From: CAMAVH01 sp035714115
GTDB lineage: Bacteria; Pseudomonadota; Alphaproteobacteria; SMXQ01
Direction of reading: 5' to 3'
Assembly (NCBI GenBank): GCA_035714115.1
Contig: DASTMO010000043.1
Location: forward strand, 1-49,086
DNA length: 49,086 bases
Both the position numbers and the translations under genes were made by a program. Shown here piece after piece: positions 6,937 to 15,027 of the stretch. The first letter of the stretch is position 1, and each line of letters starts with the position of its first letter. The notes beneath the pieces were generated by a model. The model was not told the origin of the DNA, made no database searches, and saw only the letters and a program-made list of their open reading frames with translations.

Positions 6937-7361
6937 TGAACGCGCGCCGCAACACCCCCTTCATTTCGCTTGAAGGCCTCAACATCCTCATCGTCGAGGA
7001 TGAAGCAGCCGTGTCCTTTCTGGTGGAAGACATGCTGCAGGATCTTGGGTGCACGGCCGTGTGGCATGCCAGCAGCGTGAAAGAAGCGCTGGATATTCTC
7101 GGTGACCATCGGCCCGATGCGGCGGTGCTCGACGTCAATCTGCGTGACGAACTGGCCTATCCGGTGGCGGAGAAGCTTGATGCGTTGGGCATCCCCTTCA
7201 TTTTCGCCACGGGTTATGGCCGCAAGGGCATTCCGTCAGACTGGCTGATCAAGCCGGTCGTGCAGAAACCGTTCGATGCCGACGCCTTGCGCGATGCGCT
7301 CAATCTCGTGCTCTGGCGCGAACGCAATGACGTCGAGAACGATCAGGCGGATCGCTCCTAA
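6936..7361 (+). CDS. Single-domain FAT GUY response regulator
   Basis: A 141-residue stand-alone receiver domain. The acidic pocket is IVEDE (19-23), the phosphorylation site is Asp66 in AAVLDVNL, and the conserved lysine is Lys111 in QKPF. The segment PFIFATGYG (88-95) carries the F-A-T-G-U-Y signature, where Thr92 is the switch residue. FAT GUY regulators act together with HWE kinases in the alphaproteobacterial general stress phosphorelay. The ATG overlaps the kinase stop (TGATG), so the pair is co-translated. No output domain is present, so it must act by protein contact or phosphotransfer. Confidence 0.9.
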   Translation: MNARRNTPFISLEGLNILIVEDEAAVSFLVEDMLQDLGCTAVWHASSVKEALDILGDHRPDAAVLDVNLRDELAYPVAEKLDALGIPFIFATGYGRKGIPSDWLIKPVVQKPFDADALRDALNLVLWRERNDVENDQADRS

Positions 7362-7390
7362 GCTCGGATATAAAATCTGCGATTGAAGTA

Positions 7391-7422
7391 AAGCGCGGCC
7401 CGAACATTCTCGAGCCGCGCTT
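7391..7422. terminator. Hairpin between convergent response regulator and hemerythrin genes
   Basis: AAGCGCGGC (7391-7399) pairs with GCCGCGCTT (7414-7422). The T-tract is poor (TTATTG), but the position between two convergent stop codons fits a shared bidirectional terminator. Confidence 0.6.
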
Positions 7423-7428
7423 ATTGCA

Positions 7429-7893
7429 TCAGGCGGCTTTGGCCGCCTTGTTCTTGATCTGCATCTTCAGCGCTTCGAAGCGGTCGCCCATGGTCTTGAG
7501 GGCGTCGGCGTCGAATTCGTCGCGGATCAGGGAGAAGATTTCATCCTCTTCCTCCTTGATGTGATGCTCGAGCATTTCCTTGAGCACTTTGCACTTCGCC
7601 GCCCAAGATTCGTCGGTCGGCGACAGTTTGGCGATCTCCGGCACCCATTTATCGACCAGATGGTGCTCTTCGTAGCCTTCGAGGATGGTGTCGCGATTGT
7701 CTTTCTTCAGGACTTCGAGCAGCTCGTCGTAGACGGCTTTCTCCTCGGCGCGGGCATGCGCGACGATCTCCTCCTTGAACTTGGCGAACAGCGTCGCACG
7801 CTTTTTCGCCGCGCGTTCCGTCGTGTCCTCGATGTCCGAGAGGATCTGCTTCAGTTCCTTATGATCATTTTTTAGGATGGTGAGAATATTCAT
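7429..7893 (-). CDS. Hemerythrin-like (HHE) protein
   Basis: The 154-residue helical protein begins MNILTILKNDHKELKQIL and has the metal ligands of the hemerythrin fold in order: DHKE, HARAEEKAVYDEL, EEHHLVDKW and LEHHIKEEEDEIF. Such proteins bind a di-iron centre and are tied to oxygen, NO or iron handling; bacterial stand-alone versions are often stress induced. The start at 7893 follows GGGGAG by five bases; an upstream extension in frame lacks a site and family similarity. It lies 58 bases after the iron permease gene and has its own degenerate EcfG motif. Confidence 0.85.
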   Translation of the reverse strand: MNILTILKNDHKELKQILSDIEDTTERAAKKRATLFAKFKEEIVAHARAEEKAVYDELLEVLKKDNRDTILEGYEEHHLVDKWVPEIAKLSPTDESWAAKCKVLKEMLEHHIKEEEDEIFSLIRDEFDADALKTMGDRFEALKMQIKNKAAKAA

Positions 7894-7929
7894 GGTTGCT
7901 CCCCTTGGGTGAAAGGCTCGTAACCGTTT

Positions 7930-7954
7930 AACGGAATATTCGCCTTGCGGTTCA
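7930..7954 (-). promoter_or_regulatory. Degenerate EcfG-like promoter before the hemerythrin gene
   Basis: On the minus strand TGAAC (7954-7950), 16 bases, CGTT (7933-7930): one base off the GGAAC-N16-CGTT consensus. It overlaps the stop codon of the iron permease gene. It may be functional, or the gene may depend on the perfect motif upstream of the permease. Confidence 0.4.
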
Positions 7955-8350
7955 GTCATCCGTCTTGCGCGAGCGCACGACCTTCAGCAGGGACTGACGC
8001 AAATCCTCGAGTTCCTCCTCGCTGAGCTCCTCAAGGTCGATCATCTTATTGTCCGCCTCCTTGGTCGCCAGGATCAGCTCGTCGAGCTTGAGCTTGATGG
8101 CGTCGGTGTCGCGGTTCTGCGCGTATTGGATGATGAAGACCATCAGGAAGGTGATGATGGTGGTGCCGGTGTTGATGACCAGCTGCCAGGTATCGGACCA
8201 GCCGAACAGAGGTCCGCTGACGGCCCAAGCCACGACGATGAAGAAGGCGATGCCGAAGGTGTGAGGCCGACCGACCTCGGCTTCGACGACTCGGGCGAAG
8301 TGGGCGAAGAAGCGCTTATGCAGCGCAACTTTTCTCTGTTTGGCTGTCAT
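7952..8350 (-). CDS. Low-affinity iron permease family protein
   Basis: The 132-residue product has two TM helices (HTFGIAFFIVVAWAVSGPLF and LVINTGTTIITFLMVFIIQY), then the conserved QNRDTDAIKLKLDELI and an acidic tail. This is the Fet4-related 'iron permease' family of small bacterial proteins; iron transport has not been shown for these two-TM forms. The ATG at 8350 is chosen because GGAGG lies five bases upstream; a GTG at 8356 overlaps that site. An exact EcfG promoter lies just upstream, and a hemerythrin gene follows. Confidence 0.85.
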   Translation of the reverse strand: MTAKQRKVALHKRFFAHFARVVEAEVGRPHTFGIAFFIVVAWAVSGPLFGWSDTWQLVINTGTTIITFLMVFIIQYAQNRDTDAIKLKLDELILATKEADNKMIDLEELSEEELEDLRQSLLKVVRSRKTDD

Positions 8351-8368
8351 GTTCACCTCCGGCTGCTT

Positions 8369-8393
8369 AACGCCGCGGCTGGGCAGATGTTCC
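8369..8393 (-). promoter_or_regulatory. EcfG promoter of the iron permease gene
   Basis: On the minus strand GGAAC (8393-8389), 16 bases, CGTT (8372-8369): an exact EcfG consensus match about 20 bases before the ATG. It starts at the last base of the TAG stop of the DUF2238 gene, so the stress unit begins where the polysaccharide operon ends. Confidence 0.78.
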
Positions 8394-9010
8394 TACGGCG
8401 AGTTGGGGAGCTTTGCGAGCGCGCGGTCGTGGGTTCGGCGCAACAGAAGAAGAGCGGCGATCGCGCCAATCACGGCGAGCGCCATGTCGCTCTGGGTGTC
8501 CCAGATATAGCCTTGCGTGCCGAGGAAATTGTCGGCGCCGCCGGCGAGCAGGGCGACGATCCATTCGATCATCTCGAAGCAGGCGCTGAAAGCGAGGCAG
8601 ATGCTGACGACGATGAAGTTCAGCCATTTGCCGCGCGGCAGGGGCGAACGGCGCAGCAGGATTTCGCGCGCCAGGATCGCCGGCATGAAGCCCTGCCAGA
8701 AATGGCCGAGCTTGTCGTAATTGTTGCGCTCCCAGCCGAACCATTGGCCAGCCCATTCGCCGAGCGGCACACGCGCGTAGGTGTAATGGCCGCCGACCAT
8801 CAACACATAGGCATGCAGGGCGATCAGGATGAGGAGCGGCACGGTCAGCGGAAAGCGGCGCGCGGCGGCGATGATGATGGGAAAGCCGATGAAGATCGGC
8901 GCGACTTCGAGCGCCCAGGTGCCGTATTCGTAGGGCCGGATCGCCGACCAGATCAGGCCGGGTGCGACTGCGGCGCAGAGCCACAGGGCATGGCGCTGCC
9001 CGTCAGTCAC
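8393..9010 (-). CDS. DUF2238 inner-membrane protein
   Basis: A 205-residue protein with about six hydrophobic segments and the family signature YDKLGHFWQGFMPAILAREI followed by FSACFEMIEWIVALLAG and GYIWDTQSDMALAVIGA. These conserved charged residues within TM helices are typical of DUF2238 (YjdF-like) proteins, whose function is unknown. The start is GTG at 9008-9010, overlapping the stop of the beta-helix gene by eight bases, so it is the last gene of the GT4/beta-helix operon. Confidence 0.85.
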   Translation of the reverse strand: MTDGQRHALWLCAAVAPGLIWSAIRPYEYGTWALEVAPIFIGFPIIIAAARRFPLTVPLLILIALHAYVLMVGGHYTYARVPLGEWAGQWFGWERNNYDKLGHFWQGFMPAILAREILLRRSPLPRGKWLNFIVVSICLAFSACFEMIEWIVALLAGGADNFLGTQGYIWDTQSDMALAVIGAIAALLLLRRTHDRALAKLPNSP

Positions 9011-10400
9011 GCTGGGTCAGCCCGCGCGCCGCAATCGGCGCAGCATAGATGTCGGATTCCTGCATCACGCCGGACACTTCGACCTTGGCGTCGCCGCCGA
9101 TGATCCGCGCCGTCGTCACCTTGCGGCCGGCAGTATTGCGCAGGCTGCGGGCGAAGACGATGCGGCGCAGTTCGGCGCGGGCGAGCTTTGATGACGTGGC
9201 GAGCAGCGCCAGCGGCGGCGCCGAAGGGCCGCCTTCGATACGGCAATCGTAAAGCTGCACAGCGTCGAGCGTCAGGCCGGTCGTGCCGCCTTCCAGCCGA
9301 ATGACGGCTTCGACATCCTCGGCGAAGCGAACGCCTTCGACATGCAGGCCTTGGATCACGGCGTTGCAATTGTGCAGAAGGATCGGCTCGTCGCGAATCC
9401 GCGTCCATTCGCAATGAATCGCCTGCAGCACGTATTCCGCCCAGTTCTGGCCAAGGATGAAATGTTCGGCGTCGGCCAATTGCGGCTGGGCGATCGTGCC
9501 GCCGGCCAGATTGTTCATATAGATCTGGCTGATCAGAACGCCGGTGCCGCCGCCTTCGTAATTGCGCAGATCCAGCCCGCAATAGGCGAAGTCGTTGATG
9601 TCGATGTTGGCCAAGGCTGTGTCGAACAAGAAGTTGGCGGACTCCGCACCGAGTGCGGGGCGCTGCGGCAAGCCGATGCCTGTGGCGCAGTTGAAGATGC
9701 GCAGATCGCTCAGCCGAGAACGTGAAACGTTGTTGAGCTCGATGCCGTAGGACCAAGCCGCGCCGCGCGGTTGTCTATTCTTCGCCATCAAGCAAAGCCG
9801 CTCGATCGTGTGGCCGCTACCGCCGAGACGGAGCACCGGGGCATTGTCGGCATCGAGCAGCAGGGTGGTGGCGCGGCTCAGCTTGCCGCTCTCAAAGCCG
9901 CCGGGATTGCGCGGATCTGCCGTCTGCCCCGCCCCGGTGATGCGGCGGCCCCAGACATCCGTGAGGTCGAGCGGCCGGCTGAGGCGATAGATGCCGGCCG
10001 GGAAATAGATATCGCTATGGTGTGCGACAGCGCGTTGCAAATGTTGGATATCATCGGTCTTGCCGTCGCCGCGTGCGCCGAACCAACGAACGTCGATAGG
10101 GCCGCTGTAAAGCCGATGCCAGCGGCCGGGCATGCCGTTCGCCAGCGCGACGACGCAGCCGCCGTCGTCGTCGGTCATGGAGCCGGCGCGCCACACGAAC
10201 CAGCCGCCGCCGTGATCGTCGGGCGCGAGCGCGCCCTGGACGAAGACAGGCGCTTGCACGCCTGCCGGATCGCGCTGGCGCAATTCCAATAATGTGCTGA
10301 CGGTCGGCGGAGCGCCTTGGGCGAACAGCGAGGCGGGGCGAGCCAATGCGCCGAAGGCTGCGAGGCCGGCCAGCGCGGCTCGACGGGATAACGGGGTCAT
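9003..10400 (-). CDS. Exported right-handed beta-helix (pectate-lyase-like) protein
   Basis: The 465-residue product has a Tat-type signal (SRRAALAGLAAFGALA, first 28 residues), a linker domain, and then the entry motif of the pectate-lyase-3/GH28 fold, VRWFGARGDGKTDDIQHLQRA, followed by beta-helix coils with repeated G-[IV]-x-L patterns. Proteins of this fold cut or modify polysaccharides; placed among exopolysaccharide genes this one may be a lyase or hydrolase acting on the locus's own polymer. Its ATG overlaps the glycosyltransferase stop (ATGA) and its 3' end overlaps the DUF2238 start. Catalytic residues cannot be assigned by eye. Confidence 0.8.
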   Translation of the reverse strand: MTPLSRRAALAGLAAFGALARPASLFAQGAPPTVSTLLELRQRDPAGVQAPVFVQGALAPDDHGGGWFVWRAGSMTDDDGGCVVALANGMPGRWHRLYSGPIDVRWFGARGDGKTDDIQHLQRAVAHHSDIYFPAGIYRLSRPLDLTDVWGRRITGAGQTADPRNPGGFESGKLSRATTLLLDADNAPVLRLGGSGHTIERLCLMAKNRQPRGAAWSYGIELNNVSRSRLSDLRIFNCATGIGLPQRPALGAESANFLFDTALANIDINDFAYCGLDLRNYEGGGTGVLISQIYMNNLAGGTIAQPQLADAEHFILGQNWAEYVLQAIHCEWTRIRDEPILLHNCNAVIQGLHVEGVRFAEDVEAVIRLEGGTTGLTLDAVQLYDCRIEGGPSAPPLALLATSSKLARAELRRIVFARSLRNTAGRKVTTARIIGGDAKVEVSGVMQESDIYAAPIAARGLTQRD

Positions 10401-11569
10401 GCGGATGTTGCCTGCGTGAGGGAGGCGAGCATCGCCGCATGCTGCTTGCCGACGGCGGGCCAGGAAGCGGTGGCGTAAAGCCGCTCGCGGCCTTGAGCGC
10501 CCATGGCGGCGAGCCTTTGCGGGCCGGCATCGTCGGCGCGGCGAATGGCTTCGACGATGGCGTCGGCATTGATCGTTTCCGCGTCAGCCGAGCGGATCGC
10601 GATGCCGTTCTCGTTGTCGGCCAGCAATTCGGCAAGCCCGCCTGATCGGCTGGCGATGATCGGCTTGCCGTTGGCGAGCGCCAGCATGGCGACGCCGCTC
10701 TGCGAATGGAATTCGCCGTAGGGCAGCAGACAAGCATCGCTCCAGCTCATCAGGGCAGGGAGATCGGCTTCGGCGACGAAGCCTTCTTCGATGACGATGC
10801 CTTCGGGCTGGCGGGCGGCTGCGGCGCGGCAGGCGGCAAGATAGTCGGCTTCGCGCGCGCTGGCCTTGCCGCAAATGCGCAGAACGATGTTGCGGCCTTG
10901 CGCGCGCAAAGCTTGCACGGCAGCGATCGCCGCCAGGATGTTCTTGTTGGCGCGGATCTGGCCGAACAGCAGGAGATGCAGGCCGCCGTGCGCCTCAGTG
11001 CGCGGCGCGGTCGTCGCCGTGGCGGGCAGATCGAACAGGCCGTGCGGAATGACCGTGACGCGCTCGCGCGGCACGCCGAGCGAAGCGAGATCGTCGATGG
11101 CGCCGGCATGATGAACGATCAGGCGGTCGGCGCGACGGTAAGTCCAGCCGATGCAGCGCCGCTCGAATGCGGCGAAGCGGCGGCCGAACAAGGCGCGATG
11201 GGGAAAGACGTCGTGAATCAGCAGGGCGGTCTTGTAGCCGCAAAGCTTGGCTGACAAGAGATAGACGGCGATCTGGGGCCAATGGCCGGCATTGGCGAAA
11301 TAGAGCCTGTCGCTGTCGCGGCGCAGGGCGGCGAAATGGCGGATCGGCGAGAAGCTGCTGTAGGCGAGGAGCAGCCAGCGCATCAGCCGGCTCCGAATGC
11401 CGTCGATCTTGGGCATGACCAGGAGGCGCGCGCCGCCGAGCAAATCGCGGTAGTCGTCGAAGGGCGGGGCGATCAAAGTCACCGGATGATATTTCGCTAA
11501 CTCTCCGACCAGATGTGCGGTATAGCGTCCCGTGCCCGACGAGGAGATGATGCTGAACACGGTTATCAT
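10397..11569 (-). CDS. GT4-family glycosyltransferase
   Basis: A 390-residue GT-B enzyme. The N-terminal domain has GTGRYTAHLVGELAKYHPV. The C-terminal domain has the linker ERVTVIPHGLFDL, the sugar-nucleotide loop LLLFGQIRANKNI and the acidic region LLPYGEFHSQSGVAMLALAN before GKPIIASRSGGLAELL. It would add a sugar from an NDP donor to a lipid-linked or growing exopolysaccharide unit on the cytoplasmic face. It is first in a three-gene minus-strand operon and is divergent from the flippase gene. The exact sugar is unknown. Confidence 0.87.
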   Translation of the reverse strand: MITVFSIISSSGTGRYTAHLVGELAKYHPVTLIAPPFDDYRDLLGGARLLVMPKIDGIRSRLMRWLLLAYSSFSPIRHFAALRRDSDRLYFANAGHWPQIAVYLLSAKLCGYKTALLIHDVFPHRALFGRRFAAFERRCIGWTYRRADRLIVHHAGAIDDLASLGVPRERVTVIPHGLFDLPATATTAPRTEAHGGLHLLLFGQIRANKNILAAIAAVQALRAQGRNIVLRICGKASAREADYLAACRAAAARQPEGIVIEEGFVAEADLPALMSWSDACLLPYGEFHSQSGVAMLALANGKPIIASRSGGLAELLADNENGIAIRSADAETINADAIVEAIRRADDAGPQRLAAMGAQGRERLYATASWPAVGKQHAAMLASLTQATSA

Positions 11570-11692
11570 CTTTGGGTTTTTACCCTGATTTCTGAAGGCC
11601 TTGGCGGCATTATGCCACGGGATGTGGCGCAGGGGATGGGCTTTTATGATGCCGCCGGGCCGCCTCGAGGCTTGTATCGGACGTCGCTCCCG

Positions 11693-13015
11693 ATGGCTTC
11701 CTTAACCCGCTTTTTGCCAGCCCTGCTGACCGGCCGCCGCCGGCCGATCACTTTATCGCTGCTCTTCGTGCCGGCGATCGTCGCCCTGTCGCGCCTCATC
11801 GGCCTGGTGCGCGAGGCGCTGCTCAGCAAGCTGCTCGGCCTCGGTGCGGGGCTCGATCTTTTCGTCATCTTCACCACCGTGCCGACCTATGCGCTGTCTT
11901 ACGTGCTCGGGCCGTTCGCGGTGGCGTTCTACGCCAGCCTGAACGGGCCCGGCGTCTCGGTGGCCGGCTTGTGGCGACGGCTGCTGCCGTGGGCCGGCGG
12001 GATCGCGACCTTTGCCGCCGTGCTCGTCTTCATCGCTTCGGCGCTCTATGAGCCGCGCCTGCGCGCGGAAGGCGGCGCGGTCGATGGCTATTGGTGGATC
12101 GCGGTGGGCGGCGCGGCGACCGTGCCCGCAGCCATCCTGATCGGCATGGCGATCTGCCTTCTCCATGCGCAGAAAAAGCATACGCTGGCGGTGCTGCTGT
12201 CGGTGGCGCAGCCCTGGCTGTTCGTCAGCTTGCTGCTTGCCGTGGACCTGACGTTGCCGAGCGTGACGCTGCTGCCGGTCGGAGTCTCCTATGTCCTCAG
12301 CTTCCTTGTCATCTTCGCCGCGGTCTACGGCATACAAGGCGCGCGCCTGACGAGCCCGGCGCCCCATGACGGCGCGGACAGCCTGGCGGCCTTCCGGCGC
12401 AATCTCGGCATGACGACGGTCGAGACCGCCGGCTTCTTCGGCAATCAACTTTTAACCATGTTCTTCGCCGGCCTGGCGGGAGCGGGCGGCATCGCCGCGA
12501 ACGGGCTGGTCGCGCGCATCATGCTGATGCCGCTCTCGCTGATGCTGTCGCCGCTGTCGCCGATCCTGCAGAACGCCTATCTCGGCAAGAGCGCCGCGAC
12601 GCGCCGCCGCATATTCCTAAAGGCTTATTGCGGCATCTTGGCGTTGGTCGCGGTTTCGACCTTCGCCGTCGTGATCTTCGGCACGGACGTGGTGCGCTTC
12701 TTCTTCGAGCGCGGCGCCTTCACCGCCGAAGACACCGCCAAGGTGGCCGCGCTTTTATTGCCTTACTGCGTCTACGTGATATTTATTGCCGCCAATCAGC
12801 TCTGCGCCACGGCGGCCTTCGTCGCCGGCGAGGGCAAGGCTTATACGGTCACCATGATCGCCAATTACGTCGGCGGTAATCTGCTGAAAATCCCGATGCT
12901 CGCCCATTACGGCCTGGAGGGCGTCATCTGGGCTGCCGCCATTTCGGAAGGCGCGGCGGCCGTCGCGAACAGCTGGCGCCAGTTCTCAGCCCATCGGACG
13001 GGCGAACCGTCATGA
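11693..13015 (+). CDS. MurJ/Wzx-type lipid-linked oligosaccharide flippase
   Basis: About 440 residues with 12-14 hydrophobic segments and the MurJ-type N terminus SRLIGLVREALLSKLLG, plus VARIMLMPLSLMLSPLSPIL and FFFERGAFTAEDT in the second half. These are marks of the MVF/MATE flippases that move undecaprenyl-linked units across the inner membrane. Linkage to glycosyltransferases and a Wzy-type protein suggests an exopolysaccharide repeat unit as cargo. The start is uncertain: ATG codons at 11612, 11636 and 11693 are in frame, none with a good ribosome-binding site; 11693 matches the family's N-terminal length. Its stop overlaps the next start by four bases. Confidence 0.83.
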   Translation: MASLTRFLPALLTGRRRPITLSLLFVPAIVALSRLIGLVREALLSKLLGLGAGLDLFVIFTTVPTYALSYVLGPFAVAFYASLNGPGVSVAGLWRRLLPWAGGIATFAAVLVFIASALYEPRLRAEGGAVDGYWWIAVGGAATVPAAILIGMAICLLHAQKKHTLAVLLSVAQPWLFVSLLLAVDLTLPSVTLLPVGVSYVLSFLVIFAAVYGIQGARLTSPAPHDGADSLAAFRRNLGMTTVETAGFFGNQLLTMFFAGLAGAGGIAANGLVARIMLMPLSLMLSPLSPILQNAYLGKSAATRRRIFLKAYCGILALVAVSTFAVVIFGTDVVRFFFERGAFTAEDTAKVAALLLPYCVYVIFIAANQLCATAAFVAGEGKAYTVTMIANYVGGNLLKIPMLAHYGLEGVIWAAAISEGAAAVANSWRQFSAHRTGEPS

Positions 13016-14331
13016 TGCGCATCGGCCTGATTTGCGTGTCCATGGCCATCGCTTTTGGCGTCATCCCGGTCATCGAGAACACCAATCTGATCATGCGCCC
13101 GCTGCTGGCGGTCGCCATCCTGGCCGGCTTTCTGCATTTGCGGCAGCGCTTCACCGGCTCGGAAGTGACCTGGATTTGCATGCTGGCGTTTTACTTCTTC
13201 GCCTTCATGCTCTCGACCACCGGCAGCATCGCTCATGACGTGGTCGGCGTGAATATCGGCCGCCAGGCTTTCACCCTGATTTTGGCGCTGGCGCTCCTCG
13301 TCTTGATGCGCGAGCCGGAAGCGCGTTTGATCGCGATCAAAGGGCTCGCCATCGTCGTCGCCGTCGTCGTCGGCGTGACCGGCTGGATTTACGTCTCCCT
13401 CATCCCGGTCTACGGCTTCACCTACGACGCGCTGCGCATCATCAAGGGCGTGACGATGACCGACTATGACGTCGGCCTCAACACGATCTCCTATCTCGCG
13501 GTCGTGGCATTGATCGGCGTGCGCATGGCTTATCCGCTGAGCCGGTTCGGCACGTATATGCTGTTTTTCATCGGCCTTGTCAGCGTGTTCGTGCTCGGAT
13601 CGCGCGCGACCATTCTGGCGTTGCTGCTGGCCTGGGGCATCGTCTGGCTGTTGCGGACGATGTGGCGCTCTTCGCCGCTGCTCGGCGCGTTCGGCATTCC
13701 GCTGATCATCGCGGTCTGCGTGGCCGGCTGGATGCTGGTCGCCGATTACGCTGTCGAAATCCGCGAGCTGTTCGGCGCGGAAGCTTTGCGCGAAATCTCG
13801 GTCGGCCGCACCGACATGTGGGAGGCCGGCTTGACCATGTTCTCCGAGCGCCCGCTGTTCGGCTGGGGGCCGGAATCCTGGAAACTGGTGCTGCTGGAAT
13901 TCTTGCCCGGGTCCGACGACCGCATCTTCAAAGTCATCTCGGGCCTTGAAAGCGGCAGCTTCCATAACGGTTTCATCGCCGTGGCGGCCGAGCGCGGCAG
14001 CTTCGGGCTGGCCTCTGCGGTGCTGATGCAGATCTATCTTTTCTGGTGCGCTGCGCGAACCTACAGGCGGCGCCATCTGTTCGATCCGCGCGAGGCGCAG
14101 GCTGTCGAATATGTGCCGGTGCTCGTGCTGTTCATGTTCCTGCGCGGCTTGGCGGAAAGCAGCGGCCTGTTCGGCAACGCCAACAGTGAAGTCGACTATC
14201 TGACCTATTTCATGGCGAGCTATGTCGTCGCTCTGCATGCGGCGGGCGTGAAGCTTGAACAGGACTGGCGCATGTTCGGCGGTCAGGATCCGGCGGAAGA
14301 TCCGCAGGACATGCCCGCTCAGCCGGCCTGA
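13012..14331 (+). CDS. O-antigen ligase/Wzy-type polymerase
   Basis: A 439-residue protein with ten or more TM helices and one large periplasmic loop containing SVGRTDMWEAGLTMFSERPL, FGWGPESW and SGSFHNGFIAVAAERG. The R-x-x-x-W and 'HNxF' motifs are those of the WaaL/Wzy superfamily (O-antigen ligase domain), which joins undecaprenyl-linked glycans in the periplasm. The ATG overlaps the flippase stop as ATGA. Polymerase rather than ligase is favoured by the flippase next door, but this is inference. Confidence 0.85.
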   Translation: MMRIGLICVSMAIAFGVIPVIENTNLIMRPLLAVAILAGFLHLRQRFTGSEVTWICMLAFYFFAFMLSTTGSIAHDVVGVNIGRQAFTLILALALLVLMREPEARLIAIKGLAIVVAVVVGVTGWIYVSLIPVYGFTYDALRIIKGVTMTDYDVGLNTISYLAVVALIGVRMAYPLSRFGTYMLFFIGLVSVFVLGSRATILALLLAWGIVWLLRTMWRSSPLLGAFGIPLIIAVCVAGWMLVADYAVEIRELFGAEALREISVGRTDMWEAGLTMFSERPLFGWGPESWKLVLLEFLPGSDDRIFKVISGLESGSFHNGFIAVAAERGSFGLASAVLMQIYLFWCAARTYRRRHLFDPREAQAVEYVPVLVLFMFLRGLAESSGLFGNANSEVDYLTYFMASYVVALHAAGVKLEQDWRMFGGQDPAEDPQDMPAQPA

Positions 14332-14335
14332 CGCG

Positions 14336-14992
14336 ATGCTGCTGCAAGAAGCGCTCTGGCTGCGCGAAGCCTTCGCCAAAAGGACAGACGCCGAGCTGAC
14401 GCCGCTGCTTAATCTCGGCAGCTCGACGGCGCGCTTTCGCGAATATGAGCAGCCTTATATCGATGCGGAAATCTTCGCGCCGCTGCGCGCGCGCGGTCTG
14501 CGCGCCGTCCATTGCGACATGAAGCAGGATGACGGCGTCGATATTGCCTGCGACATTCTGGCGGCCGAAGCGCCGGCCCGTCTCGCGGCGGTGGGGGCGC
14601 GGGCGGTGCTCTGCAGCAATATGTTCGAGCATGTCGTCGATCGGCCGGCGCTGGCGGCGCGCCTCGCCGAATTGCTGCCGTCCGGCGGACTATTGTTGCT
14701 CACTGTGCCGCATAGTTTTCCGTACCACCCCGATCCGATCGACAACCGCTTCCGCCCCGATGTGGGCGAACTGGCGGCTTTGTTTCCCGGTTGGCCGGTG
14801 GTCGAGGGTGCGGTGGTGGCCGATGAGAGCTTCGCCGCCGTCATTCGCCGCGAGCCGCGCTGGGGCGTGCGCAATCTGCTGCGCTCCCTGGTCCCCTGGC
14901 CCCGGCCGGGCAGTTGGCTGAGTGCGCTTCACCGCTGGGCATGGCTCTTCAAGCCCTATACAGTAACATGTGTTGTACTGCGTAAGCCTTAA
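14336..14992 (+). CDS. Class I SAM-dependent methyltransferase
   Basis: The 218-residue product has LLNLGSSTARFREYEQP near the N terminus in the place of the SAM-binding glycine loop, then AVHCDMKQDDGVDIACDIL, the acidic segment and the late motif GGLLLLTVPHSFPYHPDPID. This pattern matches methyltransferases of polysaccharide loci, which usually methylate a sugar. ATG at 14336 lies five bases after the preceding stop. The target is unknown. Confidence 0.75.
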   Translation: MLLQEALWLREAFAKRTDAELTPLLNLGSSTARFREYEQPYIDAEIFAPLRARGLRAVHCDMKQDDGVDIACDILAAEAPARLAAVGARAVLCSNMFEHVVDRPALAARLAELLPSGGLLLLTVPHSFPYHPDPIDNRFRPDVGELAALFPGWPVVEGAVVADESFAAVIRREPRWGVRNLLRSLVPWPRPGSWLSALHRWAWLFKPYTVTCVVLRKP

Positions 14993-15027
14993 TCCCCTGG
15001 TGGCCATCAGGCCGCGCCCCCTGAGAC

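Noticed and set aside
12907..14379. 490-residue minus-strand frame opposite the Wzy-type gene
   Set aside because: His/Asp/Gln-rich antisense shadow of membrane-protein codons.
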